From: Epilithonimonas zeae
Lineage (GTDB): Bacteria > Bacteroidota > Bacteroidia > Flavobacteriales > Weeksellaceae
Length of the DNA: 64,000 nucleotides
Assembly (NCBI RefSeq): GCF_900141765.1
Contig: NZ_FSRK01000002.1
Coordinates: 682,001-746,000 of the forward strand
Direction of reading: 5' to 3'
Shown here: piece after piece, positions 42,999 through 51,900 of the stretch
Layout: each line of letters starts with the position of its first letter
Numbering within the stretch: position 1 is the stretch's first letter
The notes under the pieces: generated by a model
What the model was told of the DNA's origin: nothing
The model's database searches: none
What the model saw: the letters and a program-made list of their open reading frames with translations, nothing else
Position numbers and translations under genes: made by a program

Positions 42999-43550
42999 AT
43001 GTTTAAGAATACTCCATATTGCTTATGTTCTTTTCCCAGTTTGATATTGGGAAGATTTACATTAGTACTCTTTTTTATTTTATTTTCCTTTTCTGCTAAT
43101 GCACAAACTGTGATAGTAGGATTGGAACATATTGTTGTTCAGGAAGGTGCAATGATTTATGTTGATAGTACAGAAGCTAAACCAGGTCTGGATGAAGTGG
43201 TCTTAGTAACAAAAAATGCTGAAAATAATCCGGTTGTCAGCAGGGAAAAATTACTAGCTGTTTCTAAGGCAAATAAAGAAAGCAAATCTCGGATCAAAAA
43301 GGGTTTACCTAAACAAATAGAATTCACTTATCAGCCTAAAGAAAATAATTCTTCTATTTCAGAAACTTCTACTCAAAAAATAGTTGCTTCCAGTTCAAAT
43401 TTCCAATGGAATCTGATAGGAATCGTTGTAGAAATAAAATATAGTTTTCTTCAGGTTTTATGGAATAAAGGAAAAACTTCCGAAAAGGAAAACTTCTTCG
43501 CAGAGCAGTCTATTGCTTACAAATCTTCCCGCGCTCCTCCATATTGCTAA
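42999..43550 (+). CDS. Secreted protein of unknown function
   Basis: 183 aa, not recognised. A signal peptide core FTLVLFFILFSFSANAQ (cleavage near residue 36) is preceded by a long n-region. The first mature part VIVGLEHIVVQEGAMIYVDS looks like a beta strand pair; the rest is charged and probably disordered, with a short hydrophobic segment near 137-150 (FQWNLIGIVVEIKYSFL). It lacks a T9SS sorting domain and ends APPYC. It is under the operator-type promoter at 42797 and upstream of the first giant exoprotein. Confidence 0.65.
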   Translation: MFKNTPYCLCSFPSLILGRFTLVLFFILFSFSANAQTVIVGLEHIVVQEGAMIYVDSTEAKPGLDEVVLVTKNAENNPVVSREKLLAVSKANKESKSRIKKGLPKQIEFTYQPKENNSSISETSTQKIVASSSNFQWNLIGIVVEIKYSFLQVLWNKGKTSEKENFFAEQSIAYKSSRAPPYC

Positions 43551-43580
43551 TACAATCATAACCTGATATTGCAGAAAAAA

Positions 43581-43605
43581 CATTTTCAAAAATCTATTGA
43601 AAATG
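43581..43605 (+). terminator. Inverted repeat after the 183-aa gene (possible terminator)
   Basis: CATTTTCAA and TTGAAAATG form a perfect 9-bp stem around a 7-nt loop. A T-run follows only after 10 bp, so termination is uncertain. Confidence 0.4.
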
Positions 43606-43646
43606 ATAATTCAGTATTCTTTTTTAACAATTAAAAAAATTAGCAA

Positions 43647-43727
43647 ATGTCAGCACTTCATAAAATAAAAGCTTATCTGTATGATAACCTTTTGACCAAA
43701 GATGAACCAGAGATGGCAAATCTTTGA
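43647..43727 (+). pseudogene. N-terminal fragment of an HU-like DNA-binding domain protein
   Basis: The 26-codon frame begins MSALHKIKAYLYDNLLTKD, the start I recall for the Bacteroidetes HU-like proteins with a DUF4469 domain (IKAYLYDN-LTKDNPNDF). It then leaves the family pattern and stops. No later part of the gene can be read convincingly downstream, so this is a 5' remnant in the 344-bp gap. Confidence 0.5.
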
Positions 43728-43766
43728 TAGGTTTCTTGCAGTAGCATAACAGTCACAGATAATATC

Positions 43767-43821
43767 CGCCCGTGAGGAGAAGAACATCCCTGAGGGTTAG
43801 AGAAACCGCCTCAAACGGGCG
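43767..43821 (+). other. GC-rich imperfect hairpin in the leader of giant exoprotein A
   Basis: CGCCCGTGAGG (43767-43777) can pair with CCTC-AA-ACGGGCG (43809-43821), an 11-bp stem with a 2-nt bulge. The loop holds a second small hairpin, and a similar GTTCGTGAGG word follows near 43845. It is conspicuously GC-rich in an AT-rich gap, ending 73 bp before the next ATG. It may be a structured leader RNA. Confidence 0.4.
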
Positions 43822-43894
43822 ATAGGAAATCTTCCATCCGTTCGTGAGGAATGGTTCCTAATAAAAGCACATTTATTTACTAAAAACAATTTGA

Positions 43895-46800
43895 ATGAAA
43901 TTTAAAATACTGATGAGTCTTCTTTTTATTTTAGGCTTTTATCAACAATCATTTTCACAATCCCGACCAGGATCATCTATGCAGCTACAAAAAAAGAGGC
44001 TGCCAAATAGTGGAGCGGGCAATGCTATTACTGGTAATCCGATACGAAAGAATTCCCCATCTCAAATTCGTTATCAAGAAACATTACAGGGAGGTGCAAC
44101 AATAATTGGGAATTCATGGTATTATAGCTTACCAGCTGATAATACTGCTATGTTAATAGCAGATGTTGATGACGACAACTCTACAAATATGTCCAGCTCT
44201 GCAGACTTGATTTTGCCTGTAGGATCAAAAATTGAGAAAGTATTTCTATCAATCGAAAGCGGTTATTATGATTATGCCAATTTTACAGCTGTAAAACTTA
44301 AAGTGCCTGGAGCTGCGAGCTACACTACTTTGATATCGGCCACCAGTTTAGCGGACAATCTTTTATCGGATCTGGTTGACAGCACGATTTCCGGAGGTTA
44401 TGGTCAGATGATTTGGGATATTACATCTATGGTTCCTGCTAACGGATACGTAAGCACTGCAGGAGGAGGTGTCGGTGGTCGCTTTTATTTGGCAGATCCC
44501 AATCCACAGCCTTATAATATGGGTGGATGGTCAATGATTGTGGTATATTCTAATCCCAATTCAAAATTTAGAAGCATAACAGTTGCAGATAATTGGCAGT
44601 ATTTTTATGATTCTTCTGTAGAAACTAATATTTCCGGCATAAAAGTACCTTCTTCAGGTAATGTAAAAGCTGTAGTAGGGGTTACAGGCACTTATGGAGA
44701 CAGAGGGTATGAGGATTATGTAAAATTTGGAAAGCAGGGTGATATTTTGACATCCCTAAAGGATCCTATGACGGGCTTGGATACGGATGCTCTAAACAGC
44801 TCTATAGCCTGGACCTCCGAAAATAATGTTTCAGCCGACGGAGGACCCGCAATTTCCGGTAATTATGTTGCACGTAACCCAATTAGTGCAGGACATATTT
44901 ATGGACCTGCCGAATCATGGGATTTTGATGCTGACATATTTGATGCTTCAGGTATTTTAACAGCTTCAATTAACCCTATAGATGTAACGTTTATTCAAGA
45001 AAGCACTGGCGGCGATGTTTTGGCCAGCGGTTCTTACTTTATATCCGTTGATTTGGCTCTTGCTCCAAAACTATTAAAAACATTATCGCCTACTTCTATC
45101 TATGATGGCGGGACAGCTACCTATACATGGACAGTAACGAACACATTGTCTGATGCCATACTCCAGACCATTTCTTTTACTGATAATTTACCTGCAGGTA
45201 TAAAAGTAGCATCCGTTCCAAATGCTTCTATCACTGGCGGTATAGGCGGAGGCATAGCTGCTGCGCCAGGATCGGGAACTGTTACTATTTCTAATTTACA
45301 GCTAAACCCAGGGCAAAGTGCAACAATAAAGGTAGATATTACAAATGTTCCCGGACAACTGAATGCGACTTGTACTGGTTTGCCATCCGCATTTACAAAT
45401 AGCTTTTCCAATATTTCGTTAGGGGATGATGTAAGTCTGGATGCAAGCGGAATTGTACCGCAATGTTTAATTGTCAAATGTAAAGCGAATGTTACGCCTC
45501 CTCCTGTTCAGGATCTGAGTGCTGTCTGCCCGGCAAATACAGTCAATTTGGCAAGTGCTTTTACTGGGACCGTACCCGCAGGCTTATCCTTGGTTTGGTT
45601 TACAAACAATACCCATTCTGGAACGGCATTATCGGGAACACAAATAACTCAGGCTGGTGCTGGATCGTATTATGCATTTTACTATGATAGTGTCTCACAG
45701 TGTTATAGTGTAGCTTCTTCTTTAGTTAATGTAACTGTTTTTAATCTTGACTCAGACGGGGATGGCGTACCTGATGTGTGTGATCTTGACAATGATAATG
45801 ACGGTATTTTGGATACTGACGAATGTGGGTCGGCTAATAGAATTGTTAGAGGAGATTTTTCAAACCTACCGACACCTTCCGGTAACATAAACGCAGCCCA
45901 AGTAGCCGCGGCAACTTCAAATAAATGGGTATATAATGGTACAAATGGAGTAAATCTTTATTGGGGTAATGTTACTTCCGGTTTTGGTAATGGTATCACA
46001 TTGGACAAAGATAACCAGACACAAACCCTTACCCAATCATTGACTGGCGTAGGTTATGTTTTGCCAGGTTTCAAGTCGCAGCTTCTTATTACAAAGTTTA
46101 TGGCAAGAAATGGTGTTGGAGGAACTGGGTCTGGTACTCAGAAAGGAAGGTCATCCACCTTGACCATTAGCTATGCAGGAGTGGAGTATGTCAAACTGGT
46201 TACGGCTGATGGGGTAAATAGTAACTCTACGCTTACATACAGTAATGGGGCTACTGGGAATATCTCTACAATATTAGTGGATAGTAACTATGATAATTGG
46301 ACGATCACACTTCCGTCGAACATTTCCCATTCGGGTGATTTGGTAATTAAAAATGTAAATGGTGTTGGAAATGCTCTTGGAGGTGCTGATGATTTTGTAA
46401 TGGCAGATATTGTTTTAAACTCTTGCAAGGATACCGATGGTGATGGGATTCCCGATTATCTGGATCTGGATTCAGATAACGATGGCTGTTTGGATGCTAT
46501 CGAAGGTGATGAGAATGTAACTAGTTCACAGTTGGTCACAGCAGGAGGGGGCTTGACTGTTGGGATAGGTTCTACCGCTGCTAGTCAAAACCTTTGTGCA
46601 AATGGTACTTGTGTCAATGCCAATGGAGTTCCAAATATTGTGAACCCTGGTGGTGCTGCAGATATTGGAAATGACCAGGGGCAGGGTGTTGGTACTTCAC
46701 AAAATGAAAAACTTACTGCTTGTCTCCCTATCTGTGGTTTTGATAATACAAATGGCGGAAATACGACGCCTGTTCCAGTAGCAAAATCTAATATAAGTGC

Positions 46801-48253
46801 AAATGCCGCTCCTACTATTACATATTTACAAAATGCCTCTGCTTCCGCATCCAGAACCAATGAATTTGATTTTGGCGGAGTAAATCTTACCAATTCTACA
46901 GGGAATACAATACCAAATGTATTGATCGATATAAGCAAGTTAGGTTTCTGGACGCAGAATGTATCTGGAACTACCTTCAAAATATATGCATATAACCAGG
47001 CCAACCAAGCTTGGGAAGGGACTTTGGGTAATGGGCAGACCGCTTATTTCAAGATATTGGGTATTTCGGTAAACGGTGCTCAAATAACAAATCCGAACAT
47101 CAGGTTGCTTCCCGTCCAAAATTCTGCATCGGTAACAGGATATCATTTTGCTTCTACAAGTGATACCGTTTCTGACGTTGCGACGTCTTTTACAGATGGA
47201 GGCACAGGAACTAGTTACTCTATTACTGGTTCTACGGTTTCTCTTCCTCAAAATCTGCCTGTAATAGATTTAGGAGCTTTAGCCAATGGATCTACGCTTA
47301 CAAATGTTAAGATCAGAATGGGTCTGGTAATGCCGAATAATGCAGATGCCTGGGTAAACAATCCGGATACGGGGACAGGTGATATTGATTATTATGTATA
47401 TGGGTTTGCGGATGTTTGGGGTACAGGTTACGATTTTGGAGATGCCCCATCAAGTTACGGGATAGCACAGCATGCTCCTTCATTATGTAGTCCGGCAATT
47501 TATATAGGACCAAACAGACAGGATTATGAAAGTTCTGTTACAGGAAATACAACAGCTGATGCCGATGACCTGAATATGCCAAATTATGATGATGAGAACG
47601 ATAGCCTACCTGATTTTTCAGCAGGTCAAACTTCATATTCTATTACTTTACCATATGTAAACAACGCTGCTTCCGGTACTGTAAGTGCCTGGATAGATTG
47701 GAACAACAACGGCGTTTTTGATGCTTCGGAACGGGCCAATACAACCATATCTACAGGAAGCGGAAATATAGTTCTTACTTGGAAAACCTCTGGAGCTGCA
47801 AGCGGAGAAGGGGTAATACCATCCGGAATCACGACAGGGTATAAAATGGTGCGCACCCGTATAGGGACTATAAGTTCAGAAATATTGAGTGTGTCCGGCA
47901 TAGCGACAGATGGTGAGGTAGAAGACAGGCTTCTATTTGTTTCTGCATATTGCACCAAACCAGGAGATTTCACAACAGGAGGTACACCTACAAAAATAGG
48001 TATCACAGTTCAGGAAAAACTTTCGGGTTGGCCAGAGTCTATTCCTAATGGTCATATAGCTTTGGAATCAAAAGAAAAAGGATTTGTGATTACGAGAGTT
48101 TCGCACGTGAGTACAACACCGGATCTCACAAATGATTCTATCAAAGATCCTAAAGAGGGAATGCTGATCTATGACATTCAGGACAAATGTGTAAAATTAT
48201 TCAATGGGATTACATGGAATTGTATCCGTAGGACATGTAATGACACTAATTAA
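43895..48253 (+). CDS. Giant multidomain exoprotein A (DUF11, TSP3, GEVED, C-terminal W module)
   Basis: 1452 aa. Signal peptide (about 1-21, ending SFSQ). Residues 40-395 form a beta-rich head. A DUF11-type domain (about 398-525, TYTWTVTNTLSDA, SFTDNLPAGIKV) and an Ig-like domain follow. Type 3 thrombospondin calcium repeats occur near 618-648 (DSDGDGVPDVCDLDNDNDG) and 845-872, flanking a beta-sandwich shared with exoprotein B. A GEVED domain spans about 1150-1350 (AWIDWNNNGVFD, DGEVEDRLLF). The C-terminus (about 1365-1452) is not a T9SS type A domain but a module IALESKEKGFVITR...GMLIYDIQDKCVKLFNG. It is probably a calcium-stiffened surface adhesin. A small partner gene follows 14 bp later. 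Confidence 0.8.
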   Translation: MKFKILMSLLFILGFYQQSFSQSRPGSSMQLQKKRLPNSGAGNAITGNPIRKNSPSQIRYQETLQGGATIIGNSWYYSLPADNTAMLIADVDDDNSTNMSSSADLILPVGSKIEKVFLSIESGYYDYANFTAVKLKVPGAASYTTLISATSLADNLLSDLVDSTISGGYGQMIWDITSMVPANGYVSTAGGGVGGRFYLADPNPQPYNMGGWSMIVVYSNPNSKFRSITVADNWQYFYDSSVETNISGIKVPSSGNVKAVVGVTGTYGDRGYEDYVKFGKQGDILTSLKDPMTGLDTDALNSSIAWTSENNVSADGGPAISGNYVARNPISAGHIYGPAESWDFDADIFDASGILTASINPIDVTFIQESTGGDVLASGSYFISVDLALAPKLLKTLSPTSIYDGGTATYTWTVTNTLSDAILQTISFTDNLPAGIKVASVPNASITGGIGGGIAAAPGSGTVTISNLQLNPGQSATIKVDITNVPGQLNATCTGLPSAFTNSFSNISLGDDVSLDASGIVPQCLIVKCKANVTPPPVQDLSAVCPANTVNLASAFTGTVPAGLSLVWFTNNTHSGTALSGTQITQAGAGSYYAFYYDSVSQCYSVASSLVNVTVFNLDSDGDGVPDVCDLDNDNDGILDTDECGSANRIVRGDFSNLPTPSGNINAAQVAAATSNKWVYNGTNGVNLYWGNVTSGFGNGITLDKDNQTQTLTQSLTGVGYVLPGFKSQLLITKFMARNGVGGTGSGTQKGRSSTLTISYAGVEYVKLVTADGVNSNSTLTYSNGATGNISTILVDSNYDNWTITLPSNISHSGDLVIKNVNGVGNALGGADDFVMADIVLNSCKDTDGDGIPDYLDLDSDNDGCLDAIEGDENVTSSQLVTAGGGLTVGIGSTAASQNLCANGTCVNANGVPNIVNPGGAADIGNDQGQGVGTSQNEKLTACLPICGFDNTNGGNTTPVPVAKSNISANAAPTITYLQNASASASRTNEFDFGGVNLTNSTGNTIPNVLIDISKLGFWTQNVSGTTFKIYAYNQANQAWEGTLGNGQTAYFKILGISVNGAQITNPNIRLLPVQNSASVTGYHFASTSDTVSDVATSFTDGGTGTSYSITGSTVSLPQNLPVIDLGALANGSTLTNVKIRMGLVMPNNADAWVNNPDTGTGDIDYYVYGFADVWGTGYDFGDAPSSYGIAQHAPSLCSPAIYIGPNRQDYESSVTGNTTADADDLNMPNYDDENDSLPDFSAGQTSYSITLPYVNNAASGTVSAWIDWNNNGVFDASERANTTISTGSGNIVLTWKTSGAASGEGVIPSGITTGYKMVRTRIGTISSEILSVSGIATDGEVEDRLLFVSAYCTKPGDFTTGGTPTKIGITVQEKLSGWPESIPNGHIALESKEKGFVITRVSHVSTTPDLTNDSIKDPKEGMLIYDIQDKCVKLFNGITWNCIRRTCNDTN
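46163..46383 (+). repeat. 221-bp block nearly identical to 52967-53187
   Basis: Base by base reading finds one difference (C at 46196, G at 53000) in 221 bp, at a constant offset of 6804. Flanking sequence differs at many positions. Confidence 0.9.
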
Positions 48254-48267
48254 AAACGACATCAACA

Positions 48268-48801
48268 ATGAATTATAAAATAATAATCAATAGTCTAATA
48301 CTTGTTTTGCTGGCAGATTTTGCCAGCGGACAAGTCTCTATGGGAGGCAAACAAAGTGTAGAAGGAACAGCCACAATTCTGGATTTTAATAGCCAAACTG
48401 GTAATATAAAAGGAATAATCCTTCCGGCAGTGGATGATGTTTCCAACGCATTGTCTTCTGACCCTGCGAGTAATAATGGTACATTTTTATTCAATAAAAG
48501 CAATCAAAAAGTTCAGGTCTACGAGAACAACGTATGGAAAGATCTTTCGGATGCCGGAAGCAGTAGTAATCTTGTTATTAACACTTCTGATGAGAAAAGT
48601 GGAGGTGTGGTTATAGGTGCTTCAAGCAGTCCTGCAAAAGGGGTTCTTATCCTGGAATCGTCGGATAAGGCAATGATCTTACCAAGAATATCAGAACCGC
48701 ATAAAAATGTTAAAAGCCCATATCCAGGAATGATGTGTTTTGATACCGTAAGCAGAACACTTGCAGTATTTGATGGTGCAAAATGGAATTATTGGAATTA
48801 G
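48268..48801 (+). CDS. Small secreted partner protein a (two W modules)
   Basis: 177 aa. Signal peptide ends ASGQ. Two similar halves follow: KGIILPAVDD...GTFLFNKSNQKVQVYENNVW, and LILESSDKAMILPRISEP...PGMMCFDTVSRTLAVFDGAKWNYW. Each half has the pattern of a beta module common in Bacteroidetes secreted and fibre-head-like proteins (GMxVYDT...LxVYNGxxW). The gene starts 14 bp after exoprotein A and is its probable partner. It lacks any known sorting domain. Confidence 0.78.
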   Translation: MNYKIIINSLILVLLADFASGQVSMGGKQSVEGTATILDFNSQTGNIKGIILPAVDDVSNALSSDPASNNGTFLFNKSNQKVQVYENNVWKDLSDAGSSSNLVINTSDEKSGGVVIGASSSPAKGVLILESSDKAMILPRISEPHKNVKSPYPGMMCFDTVSRTLAVFDGAKWNYWN

Positions 48802-48807
48802 AGTAAA

Positions 48808-48828
48808 ATGGATTTCTTTGAAATCCAT
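48808..48828 (+). terminator. Perfect inverted repeat after gene a (weak terminator)
   Basis: ATGGATTTC and GAAATCCAT form a 9-bp stem with a TTT loop 6 bp after the stop codon. There is no clear T-tract. Confidence 0.35.
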
Positions 48829-48994
48829 ATAAACTATTAATTAATCAGAGAGTTGCGGAAAGCGCGAGAGAAATTCCAGGACTGCACCTAGAATAAGCTC
48901 ACACAAAGCTTTTTACAAACTGCCTATTGTATAATAGTGATCATGGGAAGGACTCCTTGAGGTAAGAATTAAAAAATATTCTAAAAACAAACAA

Positions 48995-51900
48995 ATGATA
49001 AAAATAAATTTTTTTAAACAAGCAAAAAGCAAGATATCTCTCTTTGTGATATTGCTTTGTTTACTATTGTCTAACAATATTAATGCGCAAGCAGTTGGAT
49101 GTACCAATACAATGTACCTTTCTCAGGGCACATTCAGTCCAAGTACTGAAGTCGGTTTTTACCGTATTAATAACTCTACGAATCCTTTTACATATCCGTT
49201 GATGAAACAACATGCAGGTTTGATAATTAATGCAATTGGCATAAATCCTGTTGATGGAAATATGTATGGGATGCGTTATTCTAATGCTAATCTCGTAAGA
49301 ATTGACACTAATGGTAACTTTATAAACTTAGGGACTATTCCAGGTTTACCTATTTTAGATTATAATACTGGAGAAATAGATGTGGCAGGTAATTATTATG
49401 TGAAAGCTACTGGACTTAATAACAAGTTCTATAAAATTAACCTGAGTACAAATGCAGTAACTTCATTAACTTTAAGTGCAACCTTAGAACTTTCTGATTG
49501 GGCGTTTAATAACACAGATGGACAATTATATTCTGTAAATCTACCAGACGGAAGATTGTATAAAATAAATCCAAGCACCGGAAATGCAACACCGATTGGT
49601 GCTGCTTACAGTATGCCGGATGCTTTCGGGGCAATGTTTGGAGCAAGTAATGGAGAAATTTATGGAGCAATAAACAGTGGTGGTTTTTATCAATTTAATA
49701 CCGTTACTGGAGCACGGACATTAATTTCTGCATCACCAGCAGCAGACCAAAATGATGGTGCTCATTGTGTTACTCAGCCCATAACCTTCAATGTAAATTT
49801 ATATGTGTCTAAAACAGATAGCAAGACAACTTACACATCGGGAAGTTCCACAACTTATACTATTGTTGCAGGAAATACCGGACCGTTTGGTGTAGTTAAT
49901 GCAAATGTGACAGACCCTGTTCCGGCAGGTATTCCTTCTGCAAATGTAACCTATACAGCAGTAGCTTCTGCGGGAAGCAGCACCCAAGTTGTAGGGACGC
50001 AGACTGGTGCAATTAATGATTTTGTTTCTTTACCAGTTGGTGGGACGGTGACTTATACTGTTACGGTTAATATACCAACTACTTTTACAGCGGATTTAGT
50101 AAATACTGTTACGATTACTGCGCCTATTAATTCTGTTGAGACTAATAGTGCAAATAATTCAGCAACAGATACCAATACAAGAGTTTGTGTTACTCCCCCT
50201 ACGCCAACGGTTTCAGCAGGAGGGCCAACCACATTCTGTGCTGGCGGAAGTGTGACTTTAACTTCATCTTCTGCCTCTGGCAACCAATGGTACAAAGACG
50301 GCGTTATCATTTCCGGAGCAACAGGACAGACCTATTCTGCGAATGCTTCCGGAACATATACGGTTATTGTGACTACTATTGGCTGTCCAAGTCCTGCATC
50401 AGCGGGCACAACGGTAACGGTTAACCCAATACCACCAGCCTTAACTGTTTCAGCAGGCGGACCTACCACATTCTGTACAGGCGGAAGCGTGGTTCTTACC
50501 TCTACCTATAACACTACAGGTGCTTATCAATGGTACCTTAACGGCACAGTAATTCCTGGGGCGGTTTCTTATCAATATACAGCAACTGGTTCAGGGACTT
50601 ATACAGTTACAAGAGAATTAGGAGGCTGTACCAGTCCTGCATCGGCAGGTACGACGGTGACTGTAAATCCTACGCCACCAGCATTGACGGTTTCGGCAGG
50701 TGGTCCTACAACTTTCTGCGCAGGCGGAAGCGTTGTCCTGACCTCAACTTATAATACTACTGGAGCTTACCAATGGTACCTGAATGGAACATTGATTTCT
50801 GGTGCTACCTCGTATCAATATACAGCGTCTGCATCAGGCACCTATACTGTTACAAGGGAATTGGGCGGATGTACCAGTCCTGCATCGGCAGGTACGACGG
50901 TGACTGTAAATCCTACGCCACCAGCATTGGCGGTTTCAGTAGGCGGACCTACCACATTCTGTACAGGTGGAAGTGTTGTGCTGACCTCAACGTATAATAC
51001 TACTGGAGCTTACCAATGGTACCTAAATGGGACATTGATTTCTGGTGCTACCTCGTATCAATATACAGCGTCCGCACCAGGCACCTACACAGTTACAAGA
51101 GAATTAGGAGGCTGTACCAGTCCTGCATCGGCAGGTACGACGGTGACTGTAAATCCTACGCCACCAGCATTGACGGTTTCGGCAGGTGGTCCTACAACTT
51201 TCTGCGCAGGCGGAAGCGTTGTCCTGACCTCAACTTATAATACTACTGGAGCTTACCAATGGTACCTGAATGGAACATTGATTTCTGGGGCGGTTTCTTA
51301 TCAATATACAGCAACTGGTTCAGGGACTTATACAGTTACAAGAGAATTAGGAGGCTGTACCAGTCCTGCATCGGCAGGTACGACGGTAACGGTAAATAAT
51401 TGTACGGGTATTGCTTGTAATACGAAGTTCTATTTAACGCAATATCCTGTATCAGGACCCACTACTTTGTATGAACTAGACAATACTACCAACCCTTTTA
51501 CGATAACTTCTATAGGTACATCTCCTGCCAATATGCATGTAAATGCTATTGGTTACAATACAGTAGATAATCTGATTTATGGGATAAGAACCGATGCTGG
51601 TTTTATGAACTATATGGTAAGGATAGACGGCAATGGAGTATTTACCAGCTTGGGAGCTGTGACTAATTTACCCACAGGTGGTTATAACTCTGGTGCATTT
51701 GATAATAGTGGAAATTACTATGTACTTAATTCCGGGTCAACGAGGTTTTATAGAATAAATGTAACAACCAATACCGCTACATTGATTACACTTTCAAGAT
51801 TGTTAAATGTGAACGATATTGTTTATGATAAAACGACAGGGAAGATGTTCGGCTACGAAGGAGTATCGGGAGCTAATATATTGGTTTCTATTGACCCTGT

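Noticed and set aside
50773-51240. Plus-strand frames inside the Ig-like repeats
   Set aside because: Alternative phase of the 243-bp repeats of exoprotein B; no independent start or family likeness.
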